Shown here piece after piece: positions 61,765 through 64,000 of a stretch of DNA of 64,000 bases. Source of the stretch: Methanofollis aquaemaris (lineage in GTDB: Archaea; Halobacteriota; Methanomicrobia; Methanomicrobiales; Methanofollaceae); assembly GCF_017357525.1 (NCBI RefSeq), contig NZ_CP036172.1, positions 1,028,561-1,092,560 on the forward strand. Direction: 5' to 3'. Both the position numbers and the translations under genes were made by a program. The notes beneath the pieces were generated by a model, which ran no database searches, was not told the origin of the DNA, and saw only the letters and a list, made by a program, of their open reading frames with translations. Position 1 is the stretch's first letter, and each line of letters starts with the position of its first letter.

Positions 61765-62430
61765 ATGGACGACCTGACCGGGATCGCCGCGGTCATCACC
61801 GCACGCTTCTGTCCCCTCCGCTTATACCTCGATCGACAGGAGAAACACGAGGAGCCGCCGCGCTATGCGGTCTGCAAACAGGTCTCGTACCACCTCGGCG
61901 CACCCTTCGAACCCGACGCCGTCTGGAAGGAGGTATGCACCGTCCTCCCGTACGCCGGCGAGGAGGAACGAGCCCTCTTCGAGCAGTGCGTGACAAACTG
62001 CCAGGGGAAAGAGTGGCCGCGCTTCTCAGACCACGACGTCCCGGTCGCCTCCGCGGCTCACGGGATCAGGGGGACCGTCGACAAGATCGACCCTGCGCTC
62101 CCGGCCTTCGCACTTACCAGAGCAAGCGAGGCGCCGCAGGCCGGAGTCTGGGGAGCCGACCGGGTCAGGGTCGCCGGTTTTATCGCCTGCGTCAGGGAGA
62201 GCCTCGGACTCGAGGTAAGCGGCGGGTGGGTGGAGTACGTCCCCTCTGGCGTCCTCAGATTCTGCACCCCCGGCCCCAGGGACCGGCGGGTGATGCTCAG
62301 GGCGGTCGATGCCGCAAAAAAAGTTGAAGAGGGACAGATCCCGAGAAAACCGCTCAACCCGCCGTGCGCCAGGTGCCCGCACGAGGAGCGGTGCGCACCC
62401 GGACCGCGGCGACTCTCGGACCTGCTGTGA
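61765..62430 (+). CDS. Degenerate Cas4/RecB-like protein
   Basis: 221 aa. N-terminal ITARFCPLRLYLDRQ with Cys16, GIRGTVDKIDPAL with an Asp where PD-(D/E)XK nucleases have one, and a C-terminal PCARCPHEERC with R-L-S-D-L-L end, as in Cas4. Where E-x-K is expected the protein reads FALTRASEAP, so the catalytic Lys is not obvious and the enzyme may be inactive. The cysteine set for a [4Fe-4S] cluster is kept. Starts ATG 61765; no cas genes nearby. Confidence 0.75.
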   Translation: MDDLTGIAAVITARFCPLRLYLDRQEKHEEPPRYAVCKQVSYHLGAPFEPDAVWKEVCTVLPYAGEEERALFEQCVTNCQGKEWPRFSDHDVPVASAAHGIRGTVDKIDPALPAFALTRASEAPQAGVWGADRVRVAGFIACVRESLGLEVSGGWVEYVPSGVLRFCTPGPRDRRVMLRAVDAAKKVEEGQIPRKPLNPPCARCPHEERCAPGPRRLSDLL

Positions 62431-62530
62431 GATGGCTCTCTGGATTTTCCCCTTCCGAAACGTGAATCGAGAATCGACCACCCGGCGCGAAGAGGGGGGA
62501 AGGCGTGATGATCTGGGCGTGCCGCCCATA

Positions 62531-62875
62531 TTGTAGAATTGCTCATGAGGCGAAAGCACGCCTCAAGCATACGAGATGAACATTTCTCGCCGCACGATCG
62601 CTCATTTCAAGACTGAAGAACCGATGGGAATCGTGTTCCATCGCCGCCCCCGCCTATCCTCATCGTGGGGGGTCCGGGGGCAAAGCCCCCCGGCGCGAGA
62701 CTCCGGGAAATATTCTGCGATGAGGGCGGCACACCTGATCATCACGCCTTCCCGAACATCGGTGCCGGGGGGCGGCGATTGAAAGGGATCGGCCCACACG
62801 CTGAAGCGTTGCTCAGAACAATGTTCAACCGCGTATGCTTGAGCCCAAAACTCATGCCGAATTCTACAGAGCCGA
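62531..62875 (+). repeat. Interspersed repeat, copy D (both ends present)
   Basis: Left end TTGTAGAATTGCTCATGAGG ... AAGCATACGAGATGAACATTTCTC (62533-62589); core with hairpin GGGGGCAAAGCCCCC at about 62676 and CCGGGGGGCGG at 62765; right end 62812-62873 (CAGAACAATGTTCAACCG, GTATGCTTGAGC, CTCATGCCGAATTCTACAG) is the reverse complement of the left-end type. So this copy has about 55-bp imperfect terminal inverted repeats, as in MITE-like elements. Confidence 0.75.
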
Positions 62876-62913
62876 AAAAAGAGATTTATGCAGGAAGAGG
62901 GGGTTCCCCCCTC

Positions 62914-63840
62914 TCAGGCCTGTTCCATCAGCGTCTTCGAGACGATATACTCGCCCTTCGCCTCGCGGGTCGTGCCCACGATGAGCCACTGTGTATCGCC
63001 GTGCTGCTCCAGGACACCCTGGGCCTCGATCACCTCGCCCGCGAGGGCCTGCCCCGAATAGGTGTGGGTGAACGAGATCACCCGCGAGACCGACTCGTGC
63101 TCCACCTCATAGACCGCAGGGGAGTCGAAGGCGTTGGAGGCGTCGGTGACCGTCGCCTCGATCCGCGTTCTTCCGAGTTCCTTGCCCTTCCCCGCGGGGG
63201 CCGAGGCGAGGGCGTCGTACGACCGCGTATACAGGAGGTCGAAGTAGGTGTCGCCGAACTCCCCCCGGTTCCATTTGCGCGACTCGTGGAGGACGAAGGC
63301 ATCGAAGGAGATCTCGGGGATACGTTTGGTGTAGACCTTCCGCCACATCTCCTCGCTCATCCGCGGGAGTTTCCCGGCCTCGACCAGTTTTTTCAGTCTG
63401 GCCTGGGCCGTGAACCATGCTGGCCCATAGACCACCAGGTCGATGTCGGAGGCCCCGTTCTCCAGACCGAGCACCCGCGATCCCGTGCATCCGACCGCAC
63501 CTGCCGGGAGATCGAAACAGTTGAGAAGGCGCTGAACGCGGGGATCGCGCGAGGCGATCCAGTCCATCCGCTCGTCGGGCTTGTAGACCTTCGTGACGTC
63601 GCTAAGCGGCACGCGGTGGAGGGTGTCGAGGTACTCGGGCTTGTGCTCCCTGATATATTCGAACGCAGGTTCGAAGTCCAGTTTGGTGTACCGCCGGCCC
63701 TCCGGGTTCACCCGCTCCCCGTGCTCGTCGGGGACGTACCTGAGCACGCACCCGACCCGTTCGTCGTTGTCATATGCCGAGACGGCGTAGATATGGCCGT
63801 CGGTATCCTCGATAAAATCACGTAGTCTGATCGCGTTCAT
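62914..63840 (-). CDS. Nucleotidyltransferase-fold protein (archaeal, unknown substrate)
   Basis: 308 aa. Mid-protein motif CTGSRVLGLENGASDIDLVVYG near residues 118-138 gives the G-S-x-D-x-D catalytic pattern of pol-beta-type nucleotidyltransferases. The N-terminal 100 residues (YAVSAYDNDERVGCVLRYVP; VPLSDVTKVYKPDERM) and the C-terminal domain are not of a class I recognise; the C-terminus resembles a small RNA- or nucleotide-binding barrel (TSTEAKGEYI-like strands). Overlaps the Sua5-type gene by 4 nt, so both are coupled. Confidence 0.75.
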   Translation of the reverse strand: MNAIRLRDFIEDTDGHIYAVSAYDNDERVGCVLRYVPDEHGERVNPEGRRYTKLDFEPAFEYIREHKPEYLDTLHRVPLSDVTKVYKPDERMDWIASRDPRVQRLLNCFDLPAGAVGCTGSRVLGLENGASDIDLVVYGPAWFTAQARLKKLVEAGKLPRMSEEMWRKVYTKRIPEISFDAFVLHESRKWNRGEFGDTYFDLLYTRSYDALASAPAGKGKELGRTRIEATVTDASNAFDSPAVYEVEHESVSRVISFTHTYSGQALAGEVIEAQGVLEQHGDTQWLIVGTTREAKGEYIVSKTLMEQA

Positions 63841-64000
63841 TCCAATGCTCCCAGAAATGCTCCGACCTCCTCGACCTTCGCACCGGGCCGCAGAACCTTC
63901 CGGTGCACGAGGTCGACGACGGTGCTCGGCGTCCCGGGGAGGACGCCGCCGTCGATGAGATAGTCGTGGGGGACGTGGACCTGATCGACGGTGATCGGGT
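63837..64000 (-). CDS. Sua5/YrdC-type threonylcarbamoyl-AMP synthase (C-terminal part)
   Basis: Only the last 54 codons lie in the window: DGGVLPGTPSTVVDLVHRKVLRPGAKVEEVGAF..., the C-terminal block of YrdC-like proteins (GxPSTVVD and LRPG). The enzyme makes L-threonylcarbamoyladenylate for t6A in tRNA. Stop TGA at 63837-63839 overlaps the next gene's ATG. The N-terminus is outside. Confidence 0.85.
   Translation of the reverse strand, partial: PITVDQVHVPHDYLIDGGVLPGTPSTVVDLVHRKVLRPGAKVEEVGAFLGALE

Overview
This window reads as chromosome of a euryarchaeal methanogen, most likely order Methanomicrobiales (Methanofollis/Methanoculleus-like). That placement is inference. It rests on high GC3 coding sequence, N-epsilon-acetyl-beta-lysine osmolyte genes, an archaeal Clp1-type RNA kinase, an AF1577-type radical SAM enzyme, UPF0216, a PGF-pre-PGF surface protein and archaeal TATA boxes. 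No methanogenesis gene lies in the window.

Layout. 1-14 kb: housekeeping and metabolism (glutamate dehydrogenase, Mrp/NBP35 ATPase, tungsten aldehyde oxidoreductase), then a minus-strand operon of RNase HI, a membrane-bound Cas4-like nuclease, TrmO and an MFS carrier, followed by a Clp1-like kinase, a sensor kinase and a secreted beta-propeller protein. 14.6-23 kb: an orphan DNA methyltransferase, a radical SAM enzyme, ablAB, rubredoxin, a DEDD-exonuclease-like protein, an iron-sulfur flavoprotein and a chagasin-type inhibitor lipoprotein. 23-25.2 kb: a complete bacterial-type ruvC-ruvA-ruvB operon. 25-39.4 kb: transporters, DnaK, a phosphoribosyltransferase, small proteins (one a 30-residue lipoprotein), a MntA/HepT toxin-antitoxin pair and a large surface protein whose two six-bladed propellers are nested inside PKD domains.

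39.7-51.1 kb is a sharply AT-richer island, a candidate defence and restriction-modification island. A four-gene overlapping operon (MORC-like GHKL ATPase, Z1 helicase, PD-(D/E)XK protein, AIPR protein carrying two winged-helix repeats) converges on two cytosine-5 methyltransferases and a T:G-mismatch glycosylase. Each edge of the island carries a fragment of host-type coding sequence.

51.4-64 kb: a GNAT acetyltransferase and a second amino-methyltransferase, small membrane proteins (one frameshifted), tRNA-Thr, and an operon ABC1 kinase-crtI-crtB-lycopene elongase-cruF that predicts C50 (bacterioruberin-type) carotenoids. A catalytically degenerate Cas4-like protein and the end of a Sua5-type gene follow.

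An interspersed repeat family (about 300-360 bp, with ends that form inverted repeats and a GC-rich core of two hairpins) occurs at four intergenic sites, with one or two solo ends.
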